NCBI RefSeq assembly: GCF_036881825.1
Contig: NZ_JBAJMW010000001.1
Coordinates: 682,001 to 746,000, forward strand
Direction of reading: 5' to 3'
Origin: Tersicoccus mangrovi
GTDB lineage: Bacteria > Actinomycetota > Actinomycetes > Actinomycetales > Micrococcaceae
Length of the DNA stretch: 64,000 nt
The translations under genes were made by a program, and so were the position numbers. The notes below the pieces were generated by a model. It was not told the origin of the DNA and searched no databases. It saw nothing but the letters and a program-made list of their open reading frames with translations. Every line of letters starts with the position of its first letter. Within the stretch, counting starts at the first letter, position 1. Below are positions 25,395-33,373 of this stretch, in pieces.

Positions 25395-25416
25395 TCCACT
25401 GGTCGATAGATGACGG
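25395..25416 (+). repeat. 22-bp dispersed sequence, copy 1
   Basis: Bases 25395-25416 (core GGTCGATAGATGACGG) are identical to the reverse complement of 52297-52318. The first nine bases, TCCACTGGT, are also mirrored locally as ACCAGTGGA at 25455-25463, giving a possible 9-bp stem around 51 bases. Both copies lie between genes. See findings. Confidence 0.85.
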
Positions 25417-25509
25417 TTCTCGGCCCCGATCGGCCGGGAAAGCGGCATCGTGTGACCAGTGGACGTGCGCGTCGGCGTCTGTCCGCGCGATCGAGTCGAG
25501 GGGGCAGCG

Positions 25510-26313
25510 ATGACCCTGACCGTCTCCGACCTGACCGTGACCATCGACGGGCGCGCCGTCGTCGACGGCGTCTCGTTCACCGTGCCCGACGGCGGTCGGC
25601 TCGGCATCATCGGCGAGTCCGGCTCCGGCAAGACGCTCACCGCCCTGGCGCTCACCGGGCTGCTGCCGGCCGCCGCGACGGCCACCGGCTCGGTGACCCT
25701 GGACGGGCGGGAGTTGCTCGGTGCGAGCGAGCGCGAGCTCGCGCAGATCCGCGGCGACGCGATCGGCATGGTCTTCCAGGAGCCGCGCACCGCGCTCAAC
25801 CCGCTGCGCCGCATCGGCCGGCAGATGTCCGAGCCGCTGCGGCTGCACTACCGGCTCGACCGGCGCCAGTCGCGGCAGGCCGCCGTCGACCTCGCCACCC
25901 GCGTCGGCCTGCCCGAGCCGGAGCGGATCGTCGACCGGTACCCGCACGAGCTCTCGGGCGGGCAGCGCCAGCGGGTCGGCATCGCGATCGCCGTCGCCTG
26001 CAACCCGGGGCTGTTGATCGCGGACGAGCCGACGACGGCGCTCGACGTGACCGTGCAGGCGGCCATCCTCGACCTGTTCGACCGGCTCGTCGCCGAGCAG
26101 TCGTCCGGCCTCGTCTTCATCACCCACAACCTCGCGGTGCTCGCCCGCGTCTGCACCGACGTCGTCGTCATGGCCGGTGGACGGATCATCGAGGCCGGCC
26201 CGACGGCGCGGGTCGTCGACGCCCCGGAACACCCGGTGACGCGCGGTCTCGTCTCGGCGGCGCGGGCGACCGGGCTGACGCCGGGCGAGCCCGGCACGGA
26301 GGTGACGCGATGA
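25510..26313 (+). CDS. ABC transporter ATP-binding protein, DppD/OppD type
   Basis: A 267-residue ATPase. Walker A is GESGSGKT (residues about 37-44), the Q-loop is MVFQEPRTALNP, the signature is LSGGQRQR, Walker B is LLIADEPTTALD and the H-loop ITHN. It couples ATP hydrolysis to solute uptake by the permeases upstream. It lacks the C-terminal Cys-containing oligopeptide extension often seen in DppD. The next ATPase begins in an ATGA overlap. Confidence 0.95.
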   Translation: MTLTVSDLTVTIDGRAVVDGVSFTVPDGGRLGIIGESGSGKTLTALALTGLLPAAATATGSVTLDGRELLGASERELAQIRGDAIGMVFQEPRTALNPLRRIGRQMSEPLRLHYRLDRRQSRQAAVDLATRVGLPEPERIVDRYPHELSGGQRQRVGIAIAVACNPGLLIADEPTTALDVTVQAAILDLFDRLVAEQSSGLVFITHNLAVLARVCTDVVVMAGGRIIEAGPTARVVDAPEHPVTRGLVSAARATGLTPGEPGTEVTR

Positions 26314-27167
26314 GCACGGCTCTCCCGCACGACGGCGACCGGTACGAGGACGCGGGCAGCACTGCGCCCCTCGTCACCGCCCGCGGCCTCGGCCGGGACC
26401 ACACGCTGCGCCGGGAACGGCTGACCGGGCCGCGGCCCGTGCGCACCGCACTGCACGAGGTCGACCTCGACCTGGCCGAGGGGGCGTCGCTCGGGGTGAT
26501 CGGCGAGTCGGGCTCGGGCAAGACGACCCTGGTCCGCCTGCTGCTGGGCCTGGACACCCCCACGCGCGGCACGGTGACCGTCGACGGCCGTCCCGTGCGG
26601 CGCGGTCGCGGCGCGGACCTGCGGTGGCTGCGGCGGCAGACCGGCATCGTCTTCCAGGACCCGTACGCGTCGCTGGACCCGCGCATGGACGTCGGCCGGA
26701 TCGTCGCGGAGCCGCTGCATGCCCTCGGGCTGGCGGGTGGTGCCGGCTCCGACGCGGGATCCGCCGGTGAGGCGGACGCCGTCGCCCGCGTGCTCACCGC
26801 CGTCGGGCTAGAGCCGGACATGGTGGACCGCTACCCGCACGAATTCTCGGGCGGGCAGCGGCAGCGCATCGCCCTCGCCCGGGCGCTCGTGCACCGGCCC
26901 CGCCTGCTCGTCGGCGACGAACCGCTCAGCGCCCTGGACGTCACCGTCCGCGCCCAGATCCTCGACCTGCTGCAGGGGCTGCGCGCCGAGCTCGGCCTCA
27001 CGCTCGTCCTCGTCTCGCACGACATCGGGGTCGTCGCCCACCTGTGCGACCAGGTGCTCGTGCTCAAGGACGGCCGCGCGGTGGAGTCCGGCGCGACGGC
27101 TGAGGTGCTCGCGCACCCGCGGGCCGGCTACACGCGGGACCTCCTGGCGGCGGTTCCCCGCCTGTAG
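26310..27167 (+). CDS. ABC transporter ATP-binding protein, DppF/OppF type
   Basis: A 285-residue ATPase paired with the preceding one. Walker A is GESGSGKTT (residues about 64-72), Q-loop IVFQDPYASLDPRM, signature FSGGQRQR, Walker B LLVGDEPLSALD (a Gly replaces the usual Ala before the Asp) and H-loop VSHD. The ATG overlaps the upstream stop. It completes a five-gene importer of binding protein, two permeases and two ATPases. A 7-bp hairpin overlaps its stop codon. Confidence 0.95.
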   Translation: MSTALPHDGDRYEDAGSTAPLVTARGLGRDHTLRRERLTGPRPVRTALHEVDLDLAEGASLGVIGESGSGKTTLVRLLLGLDTPTRGTVTVDGRPVRRGRGADLRWLRRQTGIVFQDPYASLDPRMDVGRIVAEPLHALGLAGGAGSDAGSAGEADAVARVLTAVGLEPDMVDRYPHEFSGGQRQRIALARALVHRPRLLVGDEPLSALDVTVRAQILDLLQGLRAELGLTLVLVSHDIGVVAHLCDQVLVLKDGRAVESGATAEVLAHPRAGYTRDLLAAVPRL

Positions 27168-27184
27168 GGGCCACGTCGCCCCTA
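27165..27184 (+). terminator. Hairpin overlapping the stop codon of the last ABC gene
   Basis: TAGGGGC (27165-27171) pairs perfectly with GCCCCTA (27178-27184) over a 6-base loop. The TAG stop is part of the stem. Transcription into the alcohol dehydrogenase gene 12 bases later is still possible. Confidence 0.5.
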
Positions 27185-27195
27185 GGGTGGGCAGC

Positions 27196-28314
27196 ATGCG
27201 CATCACCGGAGCCGTGCTCGAGTCCACCGGCCGTGAGCGGCCCTTCGCGTCCAGCCGGCCGCTGACCATCGGCGAGCTCGACCTCGACGCCCCCGGCGCG
27301 GACGAGGTGCTCGTGCGGATCGAGGCCGCCGGCGTGTGCCACTCGGATCTCTCCGTCGTCGACGGCAACCGGGTCCGCCCGACGCCGATGCTGCTCGGCC
27401 ACGAGGCCGCCGGCATCGTCGAGCAGGTCGGGGACGGCGTCACGGACCTGCTCGTCGGGCAGCGCGTCGTCACCGTCTTCCTGCCGCGGTGCGAGGAGTG
27501 CGCCGCCTGCCGCACCGGGGGCCGGCTGCCCTGCACGAACGGCTCCGCCGCGAACGAGGCCGGCGAACTGCTCGGCGGCGGGCGGCGGCTGCACCGCGAC
27601 GGGCAGCCCGTGCACCACCACCTCGGTGTCTCCGGTTTCGCGACCCACGCCGTCCTGCACCGCGCCTCCGTCGTGCCGGTCGGCGACGACGTGCCGCCCG
27701 AGGTCGCCGCCGTGCTCGGCTGTGCCGTGCTCACCGGCGGCGGCGCGGTGCTCAACGCGGGCAGGCCCGGGCCGGACGACGACGTCATGGTCGTCGGGCT
27801 CGGCGGCGTCGGGATGGCCGCGCTGCTGGTCGCCCTCTCGGTCACCGCGTCCGGTCGCGGCACCGTGATCGGCGTCGACGCGAACCCCGACAAGCTGGAC
27901 CGGGCCCGCGAGCTCGGCGCCGGCGCGGCCTACAGCCCCGCGGAGATCGCCGAGCAGGGCGTCACGGCGCCCGTCGTCATCGAGGCCGCCGGCCACCCGC
28001 GCGCGTTCGAGACGGCAGTGACGGCCACCGCGCCCGGCGGCACCCTCGTCACCGTCGGCCTCCCCTCGCCGGACGCGCGGGCGAGCATCGCCCCGCTCGG
28101 CATCACCGCCGGAGCCCGCACCATCATCGGCTCCTACCTCGGCTCCGCCGTGCCTGCGCGGGACATCCCCACGTACGAGGCCATGTGGCGGGAAGGCCGG
28201 CTGCCCGTCGAGGAGCTCGTCTCGTCGACCATCGGCCTCGAGGACCTCAACACGGCCATGGACGAGCTGGCCGACGGGCGGGCGGTGCGGCAGATCATCC
28301 GGTTCGGCGACTGA
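27196..28314 (+). CDS. Zinc-dependent alcohol dehydrogenase family protein
   Basis: A 372-residue medium-chain dehydrogenase. Catalytic zinc ligands include Cys48 (GVCHSD) and His69-Glu70 (GHE). Four structural-zinc cysteines are in RCEECAACRTGGRLPC, and the nucleotide-binding motif is GLGGVGMAAL. The long insert after the zinc lobe (HRDGQPVHHHLGVSGFATHA) resembles class III/benzyl alcohol dehydrogenase-type enzymes. ATG 27196 is preferred to GTG 27187. Substrate is not predictable from sequence. Confidence 0.9.
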   Translation: MRITGAVLESTGRERPFASSRPLTIGELDLDAPGADEVLVRIEAAGVCHSDLSVVDGNRVRPTPMLLGHEAAGIVEQVGDGVTDLLVGQRVVTVFLPRCEECAACRTGGRLPCTNGSAANEAGELLGGGRRLHRDGQPVHHHLGVSGFATHAVLHRASVVPVGDDVPPEVAAVLGCAVLTGGGAVLNAGRPGPDDDVMVVGLGGVGMAALLVALSVTASGRGTVIGVDANPDKLDRARELGAGAAYSPAEIAEQGVTAPVVIEAAGHPRAFETAVTATAPGGTLVTVGLPSPDARASIAPLGITAGARTIIGSYLGSAVPARDIPTYEAMWREGRLPVEELVSSTIGLEDLNTAMDELADGRAVRQIIRFGD

Positions 28315-28397
28315 GCCGCTGAGCCGCTGGATCAGGGAGCCACGACAACGCCCGGCGATACCATGACCGCAAGCCACGACCGCTCAGGAGAGACCGG

Positions 28398-29198
28398 ATG
28401 AAGATCGCCCTGTTCGCCACCTGCCTCGTGGACGCCATGTACCCGCAGGTCGCCGTCGCGACGGTCACGCTCCTCGAGCGGCTCGGCCATGAGGTGGTCT
28501 TCCCGGCCGGGCAGGCGTGCTGCGGGCAGATGCACGTCAACTCCGGCTACCTGGACGCCGCGCTGCCCGTCGTGGCCAACCATGTGCGGGCGTTCGAGTC
28601 GGAGGAGTACGACGTCGCCGTCGCCCCGTCCGGTTCGTGCGTCGCCTCCGTCAAGCACCAGCACGCGATGGTCGCCCGCCGTGCCGGAGACGGGGGCCTG
28701 GCCGACCGCGCCGACGCCGTCGGAGCCCGCACGTACGAGCTCTCCGCCCTGCTGACCGACGTCCTCGGCGTCACCGACGCCGCCGCGCAGCTGGGCTCCT
28801 GGTTCCCGCACCCGGTCACCTACCACCCGTCCTGCCACGGGATGCGCCTGCTGCGGCTCGGGGACCGGCAGCGCGACCTGCTGCGCACCGTCGAGGGCCT
28901 CGAGCTGCGGGACCTGCCGCACGAGGAGGAGTGCTGCGGCTTCGGCGGCACGTTCTCGGTCAAGAACCCGGAGGTCTCCACCGCGATGCTCGAGGACAAG
29001 GTGGCCAACGTGGTCGCGACCGGGGCGCCCCTGTGCGCCGGCGGCGACGTCTCGTGCCTCATGCACATGGGCGGCGGCATGTCCCGGGCCGCCACCGGGG
29101 CGGGCACCGTCCACCTCGCCCAGATCCTCGCCAGCACGCGGGAGGATCCGCTGGTCTACGACGGAGTGGCCCAGCTCTCCGGAGGGAGTCTGCGATGA
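28398..29198 (+). CDS. lutA: L-lactate oxidation complex Fe-S subunit LutA
   Basis: A 266-residue protein with two cysteine-rich CCG domains: QACCGQMHVNSGY near residue 40 and ECCGFGGTFSVK near residue 180, plus TYHPSCHGMR. These bind an unusual iron-sulfur cluster in LutA/GlcF-like proteins. LutABC converts L-lactate to pyruvate on the cytoplasmic side of the membrane. AGGAGAG precedes the ATG. The stop overlaps the lutB start (ATGA). Confidence 0.93.
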   Translation: MKIALFATCLVDAMYPQVAVATVTLLERLGHEVVFPAGQACCGQMHVNSGYLDAALPVVANHVRAFESEEYDVAVAPSGSCVASVKHQHAMVARRAGDGGLADRADAVGARTYELSALLTDVLGVTDAAAQLGSWFPHPVTYHPSCHGMRLLRLGDRQRDLLRTVEGLELRDLPHEEECCGFGGTFSVKNPEVSTAMLEDKVANVVATGAPLCAGGDVSCLMHMGGGMSRAATGAGTVHLAQILASTREDPLVYDGVAQLSGGSLR

Positions 29199-30855
29199 GC
29201 ACGGACCTCGGCATGCCGCGCGTGCGCCCCGCGCACGGGACCGGCAACATCGTCGAGCGCGAGCCGTTCCCGGACTACGCGCGTCGCGAGCTGGCCAACG
29301 AGCAGCTGCGCGCCAACCTCGGGAGGGCGACATCGACGATCCGCGCCAAGCGGGCCAGGGTCGTCGGCGAGCTCGACGACTGGGAGGCGCTGCGCGACGC
29401 GGGCTCGGCCATCAAGGCGCGGGTGATGGCGGAGCTGCCGAGTCTGCTCGAGCAGTTCGAGGCGAACGTGACCGCGCGCGGCGGCGTCGTGCACTGGGCG
29501 CGCGACGCGGACGAGGCGAACCGCATCGTCGAGGAGCTGGCCACACGGTACGCGCCGGTGCTGCCGAACGGGCGTCGCGAGGTCGTCAAGGTCAAGTCCA
29601 TGGCCACGCAGGAGATGGGCATGAACGAGTACCTCGAGGACGTGGGCATCGATGCGTTCGAGACGGACCTGGCCGAACTGATCGTCCAGCTCGGGCACGA
29701 CACCCCCAGCCACATCCTCGTCCCTGCGATCCACCGGAACCGGAGCGAGATCCGGGAGATCTTCCTGCGGGAGATGACCGACGTGGACCCCGCGCTCTCC
29801 GACGACCCGCGCCTGCTCGCGATGGCCGCCCGGAAGCACCTGCGGGCCAAGTTCCTCGCCGCGAAGGTGGCCGTCTCGGGCGCCAACTTCGGCATCGCCG
29901 ACACCGGGACGNGGCCAAGTTCCTCGCCGCGAAGGTGGCCGTCTCGGGCGCCAACTTCGGCATCGCCGACACCGGGACGCTCACCGTGGTCGAGTCCGAG
30001 GGCAACGGCCGCATGTGCCTGACGCTGCCGGAGACGCTGATCACCGTGATGGGCATCGAGAAGCTGCTGCCCAGCTACGCCGACCTCGAGGTGTTCCTCC
30101 AGCTGCTGCCCCGGTCCTCCACCGGTGAGCGGATGAACCCGTACACGTCGATGTGGACGGGCGTGACACCGGGCGACGGACCGCAGAACGTGCACGTGAT
30201 CCTGCTGGACAACGGGCGGACGGCGGCGCTGGCCGACGAGGTGGGCCGATCCGCGCTGCACTGCATCCGGTGCTCGGCGTGCCTGAACGTGTGCCCGGTG
30301 TACGAGCGCGCCGGCGGTCACGCCTACGGCTCGACGTATCCGGGGCCGATCGGCGCGATCCTCTCGCCGCTGCTCACGGGCGTCGAAGAGGGTGAGAACG
30401 GGTCCCTGCCGTACGCCTCCTCGCTGTGCGGGGCCTGCTACGACGTGTGCCCGGTCAAGATCAACATCCCGGAGATCCTCGTGCACCTGCGCGGCAAGGA
30501 CGTCGAGGCGCGGAAGTCGTCCGGAGCGCGTCCCAGCCAGCTCGACGTCGCGCTCAAGGGCGCCCAGTGGATGATGAGCGACGGGCGCCGGATGGCCGCG
30601 GCCGAACGGGTGATGCCACTCGCCTCGCTGTTCGCCGGGAAGGACCGGCGGTTCTCCCGGCTGCCCGGCCTCGCGGGCAAGTGGACGTCCAGCCGCGACG
30701 TCCCCGCCCCACCCAGCGAGTCGTTTCACACCATGTGGCGGAAGCGGCAGAAGGCGGCGTCCACTGGGGGCAACGCGACGGAGGCGACGTCGTCGGGACC
30801 GAGCGCGTCGGGACCGACCGGATCGAAACCGACCGGTTCGGAGGAGAGGCCGTGA
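29195..30855 (+). CDS. lutB: L-lactate oxidation complex Fe-S subunit LutB (frame broken by an assembly duplication)
   Basis: The N-terminal LUD-like domain (VKVKSMATQEMGMNEYLEDV, residues about 131-150) and C-terminal two-cluster ferredoxin part (CIRCSACLNVCP and CGACYDVCP) are both present, but the given sequence is frameshifted at 29912. There a single N lies between two identical 67-base stretches (29845-29911 and 29913-29979). Removing the 68 extra bases restores one frame of 530 residues, the normal LutB length, so the gene is almost certainly intact in the organism. It is coupled to lutA and lutC by overlapping codons. Confidence 0.9.
29845..29979 (+). other. Assembly artefact: 67-bp duplicated contig end joined by one N
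   Basis: Bases 29845-29911 and 29913-29979 are identical and flank the only ambiguous base in the window (29912). This is the expected trace of two contigs with an unmerged overlap. The extra 68 bases break the lutB frame; deletion restores it exactly. Confidence 0.92.
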
Positions 30856-31559
30856 GCGACGGGACGGCGACGGCCGGAGTCTCCCCCGCGGCCGGCCGCA
30901 GCGCGAAAGAGGAGATCCTCGCACGCGTCCGCTCTGCGCTGGACGACGGGTGCGCGGAGACGGATGACGCCCGTGCGGGCCATGCCCCGGTCGAGGTGCC
31001 GCGGGACTACCGGCACTCCTCGACGATGAGCGAGCAGGAGCGGATCGACCAGCTGGTCGACCGGCTCGTGGACTACCGGGCGGAGGTCGAGGTGGTCGAC
31101 GCGGCCGACGTGCCCGCGGCCGTCGCCCGCCGCCTCGACGGAGCCGACTCGTACGTCGTCCCGCCCGCCCTCGACGAGGCGGGACATCCGCTGGCCGAGA
31201 TCGCGACGGCGGCGCGGCGGATGGTGGACACCGAGGACGCGCCGCTGGACGTGCACATGCTGGACCAGGCGGGCGCCGTGATCACGAGCAGCGCCGTCTC
31301 GATCGCCCAGACCGGCACGATCATCCTCGACGGCTCCGCCGATCAGGGACGCCGGGCCATCTCCCTGGTGCCCGACCACCACATCTGCCTCGTGCCGGTC
31401 GACACGATCGTCGCGCTGGTGCCCGAGGCGGTCGCCCGGCTGGAGCCGACACGGCCGACGACGCTCATCTCGGGCCCGTCGGCGACGAGCGACATCGAGC
31501 TGGAGCGGGTCGAGGGCGTGCACGGGCCGCGTCGGCTGGACGTGCTCATCGTCCGGTAG
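30852..31559 (+). CDS. lutC: L-lactate oxidation complex subunit LutC (LUD domain)
   Basis: A 235-residue LUD-domain protein with the family motif AVSIAQTGTIILDGSADQGRR, shortened here, and the terminal GPSATSDIELERVEGVHGPR. It completes the lutABC operon for growth on L-lactate. The GTG start overlaps the lutB stop, and GGAGAGG lies just upstream. The first 25 residues form a disordered tail before KEEILARVRSAL. Confidence 0.93.
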   Translation: MSDGTATAGVSPAAGRSAKEEILARVRSALDDGCAETDDARAGHAPVEVPRDYRHSSTMSEQERIDQLVDRLVDYRAEVEVVDAADVPAAVARRLDGADSYVVPPALDEAGHPLAEIATAARRMVDTEDAPLDVHMLDQAGAVITSSAVSIAQTGTIILDGSADQGRRAISLVPDHHICLVPVDTIVALVPEAVARLEPTRPTTLISGPSATSDIELERVEGVHGPRRLDVLIVR

Positions 31560-31681
31560 GCGGCGGGGCGGCTCGTTCGCGCGACGTCCGCGCCCCCGGC
31601 GTCCACCACCTCGTCGAGAATCGCATTTCTGGGCTTCCCAGCCGCTGTGACCCCTGAAATCGAATGGTCACCGCAGCGACG

Positions 31682-32173
31682 TCACCAGGTCTGCGCGAGC
31701 AGGGCGTCCAGCTTGGTGAAGGAGCTGTGCCAGCCCTCCGTCGCGGGGGCGATGACGGCGGCCGGGAACATCCCCTGCCGCAGGCGCAGGAGAGTGCCGC
31801 CGCTGGGGCCGTCCTCGAACTCGAGCTTCAGGTGGCTGCGCTCGGTGAGGCCCGTGATCGGCTGAGGCGCCTCGGTGCTGTGGATGCGGTGCGGTTCGTC
31901 GAGCACCTCGATGACGGCGTCGACCGGGGACTGCCCCGACCCGTCCTCGGCCACCATGGTGAGGCGGTAGGCGCCGCCCTCGCGCAGGTCGATCTCGACG
32001 GTCTCGCGCGGCACCGGCCAGCCCTCGGGGCCGAACCAGGCGGCCACCATGTCGGGGTCGGTGAAGGCGCGGAACACGAGCTCCTTGGCGACGGCGAACT
32101 CGCGGTCGATGACGACCTCGCTGTCGGCGGGGCCGAGGGAGCCGAAGGTCAGGTCCTCGTGGTTCTCACTCAT
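31682..32173 (-). CDS. SRPBCC / AHSA1-like protein
   Basis: A 163-residue protein with the Aha1/CalC pattern: TFGSLGPADSEVVIDREF, then VFRAFTDPDMVAAWFGPEGW, a central YRLTMV strand and a final WHSSFTKLDALL helix. The START-like fold binds hydrophobic ligands, but no ligand can be inferred. ATG 32173 has AAAGGA upstream. It lies 47 bases after the HNH nuclease gene and may be co-transcribed. Confidence 0.85.
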   Translation of the reverse strand: MSENHEDLTFGSLGPADSEVVIDREFAVAKELVFRAFTDPDMVAAWFGPEGWPVPRETVEIDLREGGAYRLTMVAEDGSGQSPVDAVIEVLDEPHRIHSTEAPQPITGLTERSHLKLEFEDGPSGGTLLRLRQGMFPAAVIAPATEGWHSSFTKLDALLAQTW

Positions 32174-32220
32174 GTGTGGGGTCCTTTCGGTGGAGTTCGG
32201 CTCCACGGTAGCTGCACCAC

Positions 32221-33147
32221 TCAGCCGGCGCGGAAACGCTCGAAGGAGTGCTCCAGCCTCTGCCGGTCGGGTCTTTCACCGCGCAACTTCGGTAGAGCCA
32301 TGAGCTTCTGCCCGTGCCGCTCTTGCAAGCCGTAACGGAGCATCGGCCCGTCGATCTCATCGAGAAGGTCGGGACGAATGTGGACGGTGTAGTCGGGGTC
32401 GATTCCCAAGATGCGCGCATCGAATGCGCTGTGGTGGATCTTGCACAACGCCAACCCGTTGGTGACCGCGGCAATCCCATCGGCGTGGCTATCCGGGGTG
32501 ATGTGCGCGGCATCAAGAAGTTGACCGTGTTTCAACTCGCAGACAGCGCACCGTGTGTCGTAGGCGCGCATCACCATCGAGCGGAAGACCGGCTGATGAA
32601 CGCGTGCCAGCGTTGTCCGTTCGACGTACTGGCGGAGTGCTTCCTCAGCAACAGAAGCTGGCGCCACAGGAATGTCCTGCGTTCCGTCCGTCGCGACGAC
32701 GAACTGCTGCATCTGGGGCTCCTCAGCAACGAGGAAGACGGGAAATATTGCTTGATACAGTCCCCGCCCGACGCCGTGGAACCAAATGAGCGGCTTTCTC
32801 TGCCGCATTGCCTCACGTAGCGCACGGTTGTCGGGGTGATCAGGGTCGTCACCTCGCCACTTGTAGCGTATGCGCCCATCGGCATGAATAGCGTCCTCGT
32901 ACGGACGATCTGCTCCCGGCGCACGGTACGCCGTGGTGATGGAGAATGCCGACTCCAGCTGACGCGGCTTCCAGATTCCCTTATACCGGTTACGAAGGAT
33001 GATGCCGTCGTCGTCGAAGCGAAAGTCCTCGATGTCGAGCCACGTCAACGGATCCGCGCCGTCATTCGTGCGGATGGTCAGCCAAGCCATCGCCTCACGA
33101 CGCAGCCGATCATCGTCGTCATCGCCGAATACTCCCCCATACGCCAC
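32221..33147 (-). CDS. HNH restriction-type endonuclease (COG3440-like)
   Basis: A 308-residue predicted nuclease. Residues 1-160 form a beta-rich domain ending in the family-like RKPLIWFHGVGRGLYQAIFP and may recognise modified DNA. The C-terminal HNH domain has CxxC (Cys200, Cys203), His215 (DAAHI), Asn230 (TNGLALC), and His238/His239 with Asp243 (KIHHSAFD). G+C is visibly lower than the neighbours (some 60-base lines are 52-63%), suggesting acquisition by transfer. No methyltransferase is next to it, which fits a modification-dependent type IV-like enzyme. Target modification is unknown. Confidence 0.85.
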   Translation of the reverse strand: MAYGGVFGDDDDDRLRREAMAWLTIRTNDGADPLTWLDIEDFRFDDDGIILRNRYKGIWKPRQLESAFSITTAYRAPGADRPYEDAIHADGRIRYKWRGDDPDHPDNRALREAMRQRKPLIWFHGVGRGLYQAIFPVFLVAEEPQMQQFVVATDGTQDIPVAPASVAEEALRQYVERTTLARVHQPVFRSMVMRAYDTRCAVCELKHGQLLDAAHITPDSHADGIAAVTNGLALCKIHHSAFDARILGIDPDYTVHIRPDLLDEIDGPMLRYGLQERHGQKLMALPKLRGERPDRQRLEHSFERFRAG

Positions 33148-33253
33148 GTGATGAGCCTAACCGTCGTCGACAACAGCGGAACCCGTCAGCTGCTGGCCCG
33201 TGACGCTACGGGCCAGTCGTCCGACACGCGCCGGACCCCAGTCTCTGAGCCCA

Positions 33254-33321
33254 TCCCCAGACACGCCGGACGAATCCGGGATGTAGCGCTATATCCCAAA
33301 GGACGCCGGCGTGTCGTGGGA
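33254..33321. repeat. 68-bp nested imperfect palindrome (terminator or cruciform-like element)
   Basis: All arms share one centre (33287/33288). Outer TCCC (33254-33257) pairs with GGGA (33318-33321), GACACGCCGG (33260-33269) with CCGGCGTGTC (33306-33315), and the inner 20 bases 33278-33297 (GGGATGTAGCGCTATATCCC) are self-complementary except one pair. It lies after the MFS gene and before the HNH gene on the same strand, so a terminator is likely, but the symmetry is unusual. Confidence 0.75.
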
Positions 33322-33373
33322 CCGGGCGAAGGACGACGGCACCTACAGCCGCCAAGCCCGAGCCCCGAACCTC

